This document shows positions 33,099 through 41,300 of a DNA stretch of 47,789 bases, in pieces. The notes beneath the pieces are model-generated. The model was not told where the DNA came from. It was given only the letters and a program-made list of their open reading frames with translations, and searched no databases. The stretch covers positions 1-47,789 of the forward strand of contig JAISHS010000026.1 in the NCBI GenBank assembly GCA_031262405.1, read 5' to 3'. Origin of the DNA: Oscillospiraceae bacterium (GTDB lineage Bacteria > Bacillota > Clostridia > Oscillospirales > Oscillospiraceae). Within the stretch, counting starts at the first letter, position 1; each line of letters opens with the position of its first letter. Made by a program: the position numbers and the translations under genes.

Positions 33099-34328
33099 AT
33101 GAGCCAACCTAAATTGTCCAACAGTCATTACGCTTATTATGGCGAATATTCCATCGATAGTTGGATTGAATTTGTTCTGAACGAGGAAGTAAAACTTCCT
33201 GCATATCAACGAACATTTGTCTGGAATCTCAAGCAAGCTACAAATCTTGTGGAAGCAATACTGGATGATAAGTTCGTGCCTCCACTAACAATTGCATCAA
33301 TACAATACAAACTTGGCGATATTGAGCCGGGAATCTATTTAGTTGACGGTCAACAGAGACTTAGTTCAATCCTTTTGTTCTATTTAGGGGTTTGGCCAAA
33401 CAAAAATCCTGATTCAGTGAATATTGACGATGATGATGATGCTATTGAGAGCATTGAATGGACATTTTCCAAGCTCCAGAAACTGTATGAAGAGTGCAAT
33501 AGTATTGAGAACTTACACACGTCTATAGAGAAAACTGGTGAATATGTTACTTTTGAAAATGTCGATTTAAAGTTTGAAAGTGACGAGTTAAAAAAGGATG
33601 TACGCAGTAAGGCTATACAGACATTCGAAAGGCTTCAAATACATAAAAAAGAGTTCCTTTTAAAGACTCTTGGCTACTCGTTTGTTAAGAGTATCGGTGA
33701 TTTTAAAGATGAAAAGTTGCTATTTGCTAATCTATTTAGAGAGATAAATACATCGGGTAAGAGTCTTACAAAAGATGAGTCAAGGCAAGCGATGTACTAT
33801 ATAGAGCCAGACTTGAAAAAATTATTCCGACCAGACTTCTTAACTGGATATACAACAACTAACAATAAAGCACTTGACTTTTCACGATACTTGTCTTATG
33901 CCTATGACTACTCGACTCGCTATCCTGATGTTGATAGGGTTGCTCGCGGATTCAGCAATGATCCTGATGGTTATATACTCAAATTTATAGATGACACGAT
34001 AGAGCTATATGCGAATACCAACGGATGCCAGTTTCTATCCAATCTGAAGAATTTTGAGCACGATTTTAGAAAGTTATTCACCAAGAAAGACACTGCAGCT
34101 TGGGAGATAGGAAATGCCGAAGTTTACCTTTTTGGACTCATATACTGGGTACTAATTAAAGGCAAACGTATTGACCTTTCTAAAAAGGATAAATTGAAAA
34201 ATAACCTAACAAAGGATAAATTGATTATTGGGCAGCATGAACGTGTAGGTGCTATTAGAAAACGCTTGAAGCATTCGGTTAAGACTTATGAAAAGTATTT
34301 AGCAAAAGAGGATGCGCGTAATGGTTAG
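33099..34328 (+). CDS. DUF262 (GmrS/ParB-like NTPase) protein
   Basis: A 409-aa protein with an N-terminal DUF262 domain. Its hallmarks are YQRTFVW in the context LPAYQRTFVW (33-42), DGQQR (83-87, LVDGQQRLSSI) and REINTSGKSLT (214-224). DUF262 proteins share a ParB/sulfiredoxin-like fold that hydrolyses nucleotides and appear in modification-dependent nucleases (GmrSD) and other phage-defence genes. The C-terminal half (about 260-409) has no HNH-type nuclease motif, so any effector activity should come from the next gene, which overlaps its end by 8 nt. Low-GC codon use, unlike the flanking genes, indicates acquisition. A defence role is inferred from family and context. Confidence 0.82.
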   Translation: MSQPKLSNSHYAYYGEYSIDSWIEFVLNEEVKLPAYQRTFVWNLKQATNLVEAILDDKFVPPLTIASIQYKLGDIEPGIYLVDGQQRLSSILLFYLGVWPNKNPDSVNIDDDDDAIESIEWTFSKLQKLYEECNSIENLHTSIEKTGEYVTFENVDLKFESDELKKDVRSKAIQTFERLQIHKKEFLLKTLGYSFVKSIGDFKDEKLLFANLFREINTSGKSLTKDESRQAMYYIEPDLKKLFRPDFLTGYTTTNNKALDFSRYLSYAYDYSTRYPDVDRVARGFSNDPDGYILKFIDDTIELYANTNGCQFLSNLKNFEHDFRKLFTKKDTAAWEIGNAEVYLFGLIYWVLIKGKRIDLSKKDKLKNNLTKDKLIIGQHERVGAIRKRLKHSVKTYEKYLAKEDARNG

Positions 34329-35061
34329 GGATATTTGCCAGTATGTTGCTTTTGACATACTTGAATACTTACGTGAAGTTGGCAGAATTGTGCCCAAGCA
34401 TCCTGATTTTTGTTTTCAGCAAACACTTGATTACATATTGCCGAGTGTTTTTTTGAAGATGACGGGCTGTTTAGAACACAAAATAGATATGGTTACTTTG
34501 CAGCTTTGTATTGATGACGAAGGAATTAAGCAGGATAAATTAAGAAGTGCAACAAAAATACCGGCAAGTAGTGGAGCTTTCCAGGCTGCTATCAAGGAAC
34601 TAATAGAATTGAATGCGAATCTGGGACTTAAGTCAAAGTATACTGATATTGTGCAGGGTATATGGGGAGATATTTCAATTTGGGAGCGTGAATGTCAACG
34701 TGTTCTTGATTTATTAGACGATGAAATCAAAGTCGCATTTTACTTTCGTCGAGGAAATTTCAATTTCGAAAGCAGAACCTCATTAGCAGAAGCAAAGGAA
34801 AACCTTAAGGACAAGAAAGATTATAAAAATGTGCCTTTGAAATATATCATTGATAGGGCGTTTCGTTTCAGGAACATTTTCGCTCATAACGAGGACTCAG
34901 TTTACAAAGAAACAAAATCTTTGTCAAGTATTAACAACCGGCTTGCTATATACGATACATGGAGTTTTCGCTTTGCAATTCTGACATATGCTGATTCTGT
35001 GTTAAAGCAAGAATTCGAAAGGTATATCAATCTTCGAAACAAGCATTCAATTAGTTACTAA
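34321..35061 (+). CDS. protein with HEPN-like R-x4-H motif, partner of DUF262
   Basis: A mostly helical 246-aa protein with no signal peptide. Near the C terminus it has FRFRNIFAHNED (Arg184 and His189, R-N-x-x-x-H), the active-site pattern of HEPN ribonucleases. It is preceded by a charged helix and followed by NRLAIYDTWSFRFAILTYADSVL, another helix, as expected for a HEPN bundle. HEPN proteins are toxin or defence RNases, and some are encoded beside DUF262 genes. The open frame begins at an ATG three codons earlier that touches the GAGG site. The ATG at 34321 is better placed and lies within the DUF262 stop region (ATGGTTAG), so translation is coupled. Assignment as HEPN-like rests on one motif plus context. 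Confidence 0.65.
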   Translation: MVRDICQYVAFDILEYLREVGRIVPKHPDFCFQQTLDYILPSVFLKMTGCLEHKIDMVTLQLCIDDEGIKQDKLRSATKIPASSGAFQAAIKELIELNANLGLKSKYTDIVQGIWGDISIWERECQRVLDLLDDEIKVAFYFRRGNFNFESRTSLAEAKENLKDKKDYKNVPLKYIIDRAFRFRNIFAHNEDSVYKETKSLSSINNRLAIYDTWSFRFAILTYADSVLKQEFERYINLRNKHSISY

Positions 35062-35150
35062 ATATTGTCTTCACTCAAAGTCCTTACTTCCCTTCCGGAA
35101 GACGACAAATCCAGCTTAACGGTCGACGCATTTGCGGCGATCGAGAGGGT

Positions 35151-35170
35151 GTTAGGGAGACTTCCCTAAC
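35151..35170 (+). other. small hairpin before the GH3 gene
   Basis: GTTAGGGA (35151-35158) pairs with TCCCTAAC (35163-35170). It lies between the defence-like pair and the GH3 gene, without a T run, so it is more likely an operator or leader structure than a terminator. The rest of 35062-35230 shows nothing recognisable. Confidence 0.4.
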
Positions 35171-35230
35171 AAGTAAGCGAAAGTTATGTGGAGTCAACGC
35201 AACAGCTGCAATAAATCAAGGAGAATTTTC

Positions 35231-37573
35231 ATGGATAACATAGAACAAATCTTAACCAAGATGACGCTCGAGGATAAAATTGCGCTGTGCTCGGGGGCGT
35301 CCTTTTGGGAGACAAAGAAATATGAGAAGTACGGTATCCCGTCCATGTTCATGTGCGACGGGCCGAGCGGGCTGCGCAAGCAGGAGCACGAACGCGGCGT
35401 TTCGGATGCGGCGGGAGTAAACGACTCGCGTCCCGCCACCTGCTATCCGGCGGAGGTCACAACCGCCGGAAGCTGGGATACGCAGCTTTTGGGGCGGATC
35501 GGCGAGGCAATAGGAGTCGAAGCGAAGAACCAGTCGGTCGGCTTGGTGCTGGGTCCCGGGGCGAACATAAAGCGCAACCCCCTCTGCGGGCGCAACTTTG
35601 AGTATTTCAGCGAGGACCCGCATCTCGCCGGAAAGCTTGCCGCGGGCTTCATCCGCGGTATAGAGGGTCAGGGCGTGGGAGCCAGCCTCAAGCACTTTGC
35701 GGCCAACTCGCAGGAGTATTGCCGCTTTACCTCCGACGGCGTCATGGACGAGCGCACCCTGCGGGAGATATATCTCACGAACTTTGAAATCGCGGTGAAG
35801 GAGGGTAACCCCTCCATCGTCATGTGCTCCTATCCCAAGCTGGGCGGCGTGCATTGCAGCGACCATCGGGAGCTGCTGACCGATATTCTCCGCACGGAGT
35901 GGGGTTATGCGGGGCTGGTGGTCACCGACTGGGGCGCGATGAGCGACCGGATCGAGGGCTTTAGGGCGGGCTGCGACCTCAACATGCCGGGCGGCAGCGG
36001 CTATATGGAAAAGCAGGTGCTGCGGGCTGTTGAGCGCGGAGGCCTGTTCGAGAGCTGCGTTAACGAGAGCGCGCGCCGCGTGCTCAAGCTCGTCTTCCGG
36101 GCGACGGAAACGCGCAACGGGGAATTTGACTGCGACTATGAGGCGCACCATGGCTTAGCGCGAGAAGCGGCGGAGCAGGGCGCGGTGCTGCTTAAAAATG
36201 AGGGCGGCATTCTCCCGCTGAAAGCGGACGCGAAGGTTGCCTTAATTGGCGCGATGGCGAAGAGGATGCGCTATCAGGGCGCGGGCTCCAGTCACGTAAC
36301 GCCCATGAAGCTGAGTCAGCCCATAGATTTTCTGCCCGACGCGGTCTATGCCCCCGGCTGTGACGACAGGGGAAATACGACTGATGAATTGATGGCGGAA
36401 GCGATAGAAACCGCCAAGAATGCGGACGTCGCCGTGGTGTTTGCGGGTCTGCCGGAGCAGTATGAGTCGGAGGGCTTTGACCGCGAGGATCTTCGTATGC
36501 CGGAGGGACACAACCGGCTCATAGAGGCGGTTGCGAGTGCAAACCCCAACACGGTGGTGGTGCTGCTGTGCGGCAGCGTGGTGGAGTGCCCCTGGGCGGA
36601 GAGGGTGCGGGGTATACTCTACATGGGTCTGCCGGGGCAGGCAGGCGGTGAGGCGATTGCGAATCTGCTGTATGGCAGAGCTAATCCCTGCGGGAAGCTG
36701 GCGGAGAGCTGGCCTTATGAGTATGCGGACGTGCCGTCCAGCGAGATTTTCGGCAAGACAAAAGACGCCCTGTATCAAGAGGGAGTCTACGTGGGATACC
36801 GCTATTACGACAAGGCGGGCGTGCCGGTTCGCTGGGGCTTCGGCTTCGGGCTGAGTTATACGAGCTTTAGTTATTCAAATTTGAATATAAGCGGCAATTC
36901 CGTCACCGTGACAGTGAAAAACACCGGAAAAGTGCCCGGGGCGGAGGTCGCTCAGCTGTATATTGAGCCGCCTCGGGGCGGTTTGCACAGGCCAATTAGG
37001 GAGCTGAAGGGCTTTAGGAAGGTGTTTCTTGAGCCCGGGGAGAGCGAGACGGTGAGTTTTGAGCTCGAGGAGCGGTCGCTTGCGGTCTGGGATGGGGGCT
37101 GGAGGGTGACTGGAGGGGTCTATACTGCCTGTGTAGGCGGCTTATCCGCCGTTATTGAGAGGGGGGGCAGGAGGCTTCCAGCCCCGCTCTGGCAGGGGGG
37201 CAGCTGGTATGAGAGCTGCAAGGGAAAGCCGTCTCAAGAAGAATGGGAAGCTATGCTGGGCAAAAAGTATGTCCCGTCGAAGCTCGTGAAGGGTCAGTTC
37301 ACCATGGAGAACACGGTGGAGGAGATGAGGGAGCATTCTCTTGTTATGAAAATCGTGTACAAGGCGGTGGAGAAGACCCTTGCCAGAAGCGTCGGCGGGA
37401 AGAAGGGCTATGACAATCCGGAGTTTAAGATGCTGCTCGCGTCAAGCGTGGGCGCGCCGCTGCGGACGATGCAGATAAACGGCGGCCTTAAGGGCGGACT
37501 CATGCCGGGACTTTTGGAGATGGCAAACGGGCATTTCTTTAGAGGAGTATGGAAAATGGTCGGGGGAGCCTGA
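35231..37573 (+). CDS. glycoside hydrolase family 3 (beta-glucosidase type), cytoplasmic
   Basis: A 780-aa GH3 enzyme that probably releases terminal beta-linked glucose or xylose from oligosaccharides. No signal peptide is present. The N-terminal barrel contains GPSGLRKQ, LGPGANIKRNPLCGRNFEYFSEDP and KHFAANSQE, and the nucleophile is Asp233 (VVTDWGAMSDR). The second domain has GAGSSHV and the fibronectin-III-like domain (about 560-660) has GFGFGLSYTSF and VTVKNTGKVPGAEVAQLYIE. A C-terminal extension of about 120 residues (SWYESCKGKPSQEEW onwards) is shared with some clostridial GH3 enzymes. The ATG at 35231, after AAGGAG, is preferred to the in-frame start 45 nt upstream. No sugar transporter is adjacent. 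Confidence 0.9.
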   Translation: MDNIEQILTKMTLEDKIALCSGASFWETKKYEKYGIPSMFMCDGPSGLRKQEHERGVSDAAGVNDSRPATCYPAEVTTAGSWDTQLLGRIGEAIGVEAKNQSVGLVLGPGANIKRNPLCGRNFEYFSEDPHLAGKLAAGFIRGIEGQGVGASLKHFAANSQEYCRFTSDGVMDERTLREIYLTNFEIAVKEGNPSIVMCSYPKLGGVHCSDHRELLTDILRTEWGYAGLVVTDWGAMSDRIEGFRAGCDLNMPGGSGYMEKQVLRAVERGGLFESCVNESARRVLKLVFRATETRNGEFDCDYEAHHGLAREAAEQGAVLLKNEGGILPLKADAKVALIGAMAKRMRYQGAGSSHVTPMKLSQPIDFLPDAVYAPGCDDRGNTTDELMAEAIETAKNADVAVVFAGLPEQYESEGFDREDLRMPEGHNRLIEAVASANPNTVVVLLCGSVVECPWAERVRGILYMGLPGQAGGEAIANLLYGRANPCGKLAESWPYEYADVPSSEIFGKTKDALYQEGVYVGYRYYDKAGVPVRWGFGFGLSYTSFSYSNLNISGNSVTVTVKNTGKVPGAEVAQLYIEPPRGGLHRPIRELKGFRKVFLEPGESETVSFELEERSLAVWDGGWRVTGGVYTACVGGLSAVIERGGRRLPAPLWQGGSWYESCKGKPSQEEWEAMLGKKYVPSKLVKGQFTMENTVEEMREHSLVMKIVYKAVEKTLARSVGGKKGYDNPEFKMLLASSVGAPLRTMQINGGLKGGLMPGLLEMANGHFFRGVWKMVGGA

Positions 37574-37670
37574 GATTGCGTGCCGTGCATATTTAATAGA
37601 TTGAGCAGCGTGCATATTTGCACATTGGGTGTCGTGCACGTTACAGATTGCGTGCCGTGCACATTTGCAC
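37574..37670. repeat. four imperfect 22-25-nt repeats with GTGCA-N4-TGCAC palindromes
   Basis: Units start at 37574, 37599, 37624 and 37646 with the core GATTGCGTGCCGTGCAYATTTGCAC or variants. Two carry GTGCA-N4-TGCAC. They lie just after the GH3 stop codon and about 70 nt before the GltS-type gene, suggesting an operator array or a decaying tandem repeat. Confidence 0.6.
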
Positions 37671-37740
37671 TTGATTACGACGGCTGTTTATGATATCTTA
37701 GTTCTATTCAACAGCCTAACGGGAGTTTGGAGGGTGAACT

Positions 37741-39198
37741 ATGTACGAGTACACCAGCGTTAACTTTTTTGATATGTCTGTCTGGCGGAGCATTCTTCTC
37801 GTGGGTGTGTTATTTTGCAGCCTGCTGCTTGCAAACATACTCAAGAATTTTATTCCTGCGCTCAAAAAAACGCTGATTCCGAACTCGGTTCTCGGCGGGA
37901 TAATGCTGCTTATTGCCTCTACGATTTGTTATTACACAACGGGCTCTTATCTTTTCAATCAGCCGGCGCTCTCGGCTAATGGCTCGGGAATTGCGACTCT
38001 CGAGATGCTTACATATCACTGTCTGGCAATCGGGTTTATTGCAATGACTCTGCGCCCGGTGCAAAAGAAGCTAAGCCGTGACCGCTATATAGACATTCTC
38101 GACTCCGGCGTCACGACAATCGGCGGCTATATGATTCAGGGCATTTTCGGTCTTGCGATAACGATTGTCGCCGCCTTTATTATTTCTGACTTTGCCCCCG
38201 GAAGCGGGGTGCTGCTAAGCTTTGGCTATGGGCAGGGCACGGGACAGGCCCTTACTACCGGTAAGAATTTTGACCTAGGCATGGGCTTAAACGGTACCTA
38301 TGCCAGCTTCGGCCTGGCAATCGCGGCTCTGGGCTTTTTAACCGCCGGTATCGTCGGCGTATTCTATTTAAACTATCTGCGCCGGAAGGGGGAAATTAGG
38401 GTTTTCGATAAGGAGAAAAGCTCCGCTCTTGGTATGAACGAGGTAATCTCCGAGAACGAGACCCCCATGAACGAGTCGGTGGACAAGATGTCGATACAGG
38501 TGGCGTTTGTGTTCGTGGCTTACCTGCTTGCCTATGGGCTGATGTATCTGATAGGCAACGTGATTCTCGGCGGGGGCAGCAATCTCATAGGGACAATATA
38601 TGGCTTTAACTTTCTCTTCGGCGTAATCGCCGCCGTTATTGTTAAGGGCGTGCTGAATTTCCTGACGAAAAAGGGCTTAGTGCGCTATGAGCACAAGAAC
38701 ACCTTTTTGCTCAACCGCATTTCCGGCTTTGCCTTCGATCTCATGATAGTCGCGGGAATCTGCGCGATTCAGGTTCACGTTATCTCGAACTACTGGTTCC
38801 TTCTCCTGCTGCTGGGGCTTGTCGGCGCGGTGATAACCTTCTTATATGTGAGGCTCGTTTGCAAAAAGGTTTTTCCCGACTATGAGCACGAGCAGTTTCT
38901 GGTTTTCTTCGGTATGCTAACGGGCACGGCAAGCACGGGCATGATTCTGCTGCGCGAGGCCGACCCCGACTTTGAGTCGCCGGCGTCGGAGAATTTGGTA
39001 TATCAGAATTTCCCGGCGATAGTTTTGGGATTTCCGCTGCTCATAATAGCGACGCGGCTCTATACCAACGCGCGGAATATTCCGCTTGCGATCGCGCTGC
39101 TCGCGGTGATATTCGCGATTTTTGTTGCGCTCAATCTCTTTCTCTTCCGGAAATTCATTTTCCGAAAAAAGACCGTAGGGGCGGACAATGGAAAGTAG
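37741..39198 (+). CDS. gltS: sodium/glutamate symporter (GltS family)
   Basis: A 485-aa inner-membrane carrier, probably importing glutamate or a related dicarboxylate with sodium. Characteristic blocks are NSVLGGIMLL, FGYGQGTGQALTTG in the first re-entrant region and MLTGTASTGMILLREADPD in the second. These two Gly/Ser/Thr-rich loops are the expected inverted-repeat pore elements. About 11 to 12 membrane helices are visible with a polar insert (about 215-250). It is longer than E. coli GltS (about 400 aa), as in many Firmicute homologues. The start follows GGAGGG by 6 nt. Upstream lies the palindromic repeat array, a candidate control region. The stop lies inside the next gene (11-nt overlap). 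Confidence 0.85.
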   Translation: MYEYTSVNFFDMSVWRSILLVGVLFCSLLLANILKNFIPALKKTLIPNSVLGGIMLLIASTICYYTTGSYLFNQPALSANGSGIATLEMLTYHCLAIGFIAMTLRPVQKKLSRDRYIDILDSGVTTIGGYMIQGIFGLAITIVAAFIISDFAPGSGVLLSFGYGQGTGQALTTGKNFDLGMGLNGTYASFGLAIAALGFLTAGIVGVFYLNYLRRKGEIRVFDKEKSSALGMNEVISENETPMNESVDKMSIQVAFVFVAYLLAYGLMYLIGNVILGGGSNLIGTIYGFNFLFGVIAAVIVKGVLNFLTKKGLVRYEHKNTFLLNRISGFAFDLMIVAGICAIQVHVISNYWFLLLLLGLVGAVITFLYVRLVCKKVFPDYEHEQFLVFFGMLTGTASTGMILLREADPDFESPASENLVYQNFPAIVLGFPLLIIATRLYTNARNIPLAIALLAVIFAIFVALNLFLFRKFIFRKKTVGADNGK

Positions 39199-40372
39199 CG
39201 CGAAGGGTCTTCCGCGCGGCGTGAGGCGGCACCGCGCCGTATACTCCATACTCGGCTGGGGTCTCGGATGGCTTATCTGCCTCATCTTCGGCTTCCGTGC
39301 GCGCTATACTAAAATAAAGAGCCCCACCTTTCTCTTTCTTGCCAACCACACGAGCGATCTTGACCCCATCTATGAGGTTTTGGGCACAAAGCGGCATCTG
39401 CGCTTCGTTGCCAGTGAGAACGCTCTGCGCGGCTTTGGCGGGGCGATTGTATCATATCTAGCGGGGCCTATTCCGCGGCGCAAGGGCGCGAGCGCCGACG
39501 AGTGCGTGGACGCAATTTTAGCCAATCTCCGCGCCGGAGTGAATGTGGGAATTCACCCGGAGGGTAACCGCACCTGGGACGGCGAAACCGGCTACATACC
39601 CCCGAGAATCGCCCGCGTGGCAAAGGACTCCGGCGCGGGACTCGTGACCTATAGACTTGACGGCGGCTACCTGCGCACCCCGCGCTGGGCAAGATTTGGC
39701 CGCCGCGGTCTTACGCGCGGACAGCTGGTAAACGAGTATTCGGCAGAGACGCTCGCCTCTATGAGCGAGGGCGAAATCTATGACGCAATTTGCCGCGACC
39801 TATATGTCGACGCCTTTGAGGAGCAGAAAAAGAGCCCCCGAGCCTATCCCGGGCGCAAGAGGGCCGAGCGGCTGGAGCTTGTGCTTTTCGTTTGCCCTGT
39901 CTGCGGGAAAATAGGCAGCTTTGTTTCCCGCGGAGACGGCGTTGCTTGCCGCGAGTGTGGCCTTAAGACGCGCTATGACGAGTTTGGCTTCTTTGATAAG
40001 GCCGTGCCGTTTAAGAACCTCCTAGACTGGAGCCGCTGGCAGAAGAGCTGGCTGAGAGAAAACGCCCCGAGCCTCGCCGCGCAGACAGACGAAGAGCTGA
40101 CCTACGATGAGAATGTGCGCTTAACTTGCGGCGTCGGGCGAGCTAAGAAGCTTCTGGCGGAGGGCGCGCTCTGCCGCGTCTTCGGCGACAGAATAGAGCT
40201 GGGGGGCTTTGTTTTTCTGCACAGCGGCTTTGAAAAGATGAGCGCCTTTCGGTGGAGCACAATCTGCTTTACCTTTGAAGGTGAATATTATGAGATTTTT
40301 TCAAATAGAGGACTATCCGGTCAGAAATATTACGGGCTCTGGAGGATAATTACCGGCAAAGACTATTTTTAG
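39188..40372 (+). CDS. PlsC-type acyltransferase with C-terminal zinc-ribbon
   Basis: A 394-aa protein that resembles 1-acyl-sn-glycerol-3-phosphate acyltransferases, which make phosphatidic acid at the membrane. Motif I is NHTSDLD (H-x4-D), motif II is PIPRRKGA, and motif III is GIHPEGNRTWDG. An N-terminal hydrophobic segment (GWGLGWLICLIFGF) supplies the membrane contact. After about residue 230, a zinc-ribbon-like region appears: CPVCG then CRECG, 15 to 20 residues apart. It is followed by a domain of unknown role (to 394) that is not part of PlsC. The ATG is inside the end of gltS, so the pair is coupled. Likely lipid metabolism, but the added domain may recruit another substrate or partner. 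Confidence 0.78.
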   Translation: MESSAKGLPRGVRRHRAVYSILGWGLGWLICLIFGFRARYTKIKSPTFLFLANHTSDLDPIYEVLGTKRHLRFVASENALRGFGGAIVSYLAGPIPRRKGASADECVDAILANLRAGVNVGIHPEGNRTWDGETGYIPPRIARVAKDSGAGLVTYRLDGGYLRTPRWARFGRRGLTRGQLVNEYSAETLASMSEGEIYDAICRDLYVDAFEEQKKSPRAYPGRKRAERLELVLFVCPVCGKIGSFVSRGDGVACRECGLKTRYDEFGFFDKAVPFKNLLDWSRWQKSWLRENAPSLAAQTDEELTYDENVRLTCGVGRAKKLLAEGALCRVFGDRIELGGFVFLHSGFEKMSAFRWSTICFTFEGEYYEIFSNRGLSGQKYYGLWRIITGKDYF

Positions 40373-40381
40373 GATAAAACT

Positions 40382-41275
40382 ATGTTACATTTAGGAAGCA
40401 AGACAATCGAATATGCCAAGCCCCTTATGGGTATGACGCCTCCGAGAATCTCTCTTCTTGCCTTTGATCTTGACGGGACCTTGCTGACCAGCAAAAAACG
40501 CATAAGCGACAGGTCGCTTGCGGCTATTAAATTTGCGCGAATGTGCGGCACAAAGATTACGATTTGCTCAGGCCGCTCGCCGTCGCAGATGAGGGTTTTC
40601 TTAGATATGCTGGAGCTGCACGGCCCCTATGTAGCTTCGAACGGCGCGACGGTGATAAATGATCTGAGCGGCGAAACGCTATTCTCAAAGCCGTTTTCGC
40701 CCTCCGCCGTCAAGCGGCTGGCGAAGCTTTTTGACTTCTTCGGCTATGATTTCGCACTCGTAACTTCAGATGTGTTTTACCACACCCCGGGCTATCTCCG
40801 CCTGAATTTGCTTGACAGCTATGACGAGCTCATCGCCTCTCAGGGCGGCAAGCTGTCCGTGCGCAAAACTCTGGGCTTTGGCCTGAGCGGCTTCGAGGGT
40901 GAGGACGTTATAAAGGCCCTTTGCCTGCCTAAGAACACGATGATGTCGGACAGGTTGGAGTGCCTTCTCCACGATGACGCAGAGGTTCTCTGCGCGGTCA
41001 GCGGGTCAGGCCTCTTCGATATAAGCCCCGCCGGAACGGACAAGTCCGACGCGCTCAAGGTAGTTGCGGATTATTACTGCATTCCGATGGAAAACGTCTG
41101 CGCCATGGGCGACTATGACAACGACATATCAATGTTCGAGTCCGTCGGCTTCGGCGTTGCCATGGGCAACAGCATAGAGAGCCTTCTGGACGTCGCGCAC
41201 TATCAAACCGACACCAACGACAACGAGGGTATAGCCAAGGCCATAGAGTACCTCAGCCCATGGTTAGGCAGATAA
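40382..41275 (+). CDS. Cof-type HAD hydrolase
   Basis: A 297-aa haloacid dehalogenase of the Cof (IIB) subfamily, a sugar-phosphate or cofactor phosphatase of the cytoplasm. Motif I is LLAFDLDGTLLTS, motif II is TICSGRSP, the Lys lies in TDKSDALK and motif III is MGDYDNDISMF; the C2B cap lies between residues about 95 and 215. The first 15 or so residues (MLHLGSKTIEYAKPL) precede the usual family start, and an alternative ATG lies at 40427 or 40433. AGGAT lies 6 nt before the ATG at 40382. It is 9 nt behind the acyltransferase stop codon and part of the same run of genes. Confidence 0.88.
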   Translation: MLHLGSKTIEYAKPLMGMTPPRISLLAFDLDGTLLTSKKRISDRSLAAIKFARMCGTKITICSGRSPSQMRVFLDMLELHGPYVASNGATVINDLSGETLFSKPFSPSAVKRLAKLFDFFGYDFALVTSDVFYHTPGYLRLNLLDSYDELIASQGGKLSVRKTLGFGLSGFEGEDVIKALCLPKNTMMSDRLECLLHDDAEVLCAVSGSGLFDISPAGTDKSDALKVVADYYCIPMENVCAMGDYDNDISMFESVGFGVAMGNSIESLLDVAHYQTDTNDNEGIAKAIEYLSPWLGR

Positions 41276-41287
41276 TAGATTAGATTG
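41269..41287 (+). repeat. GATAATAGATA-type repeat, short copy
   Basis: CAGATAATAGATTAGATTG overlaps the stop codon of the Cof-type hydrolase gene and fills the gap to the ABC exporter genes. Confidence 0.6.
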
Positions 41288-41300
41288 AGAGTATTTTTTT

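Noticed and set aside
35252-36151. 299-codon minus-strand frame inside the GH3 gene
   Set aside because: Shadow of the GH3 frame; no ribosome binding site and no family resemblance.
37574-37670. Possible CRISPR array
   Set aside because: The units follow each other without unique spacers and differ in sequence, so it is a degenerate tandem repeat.
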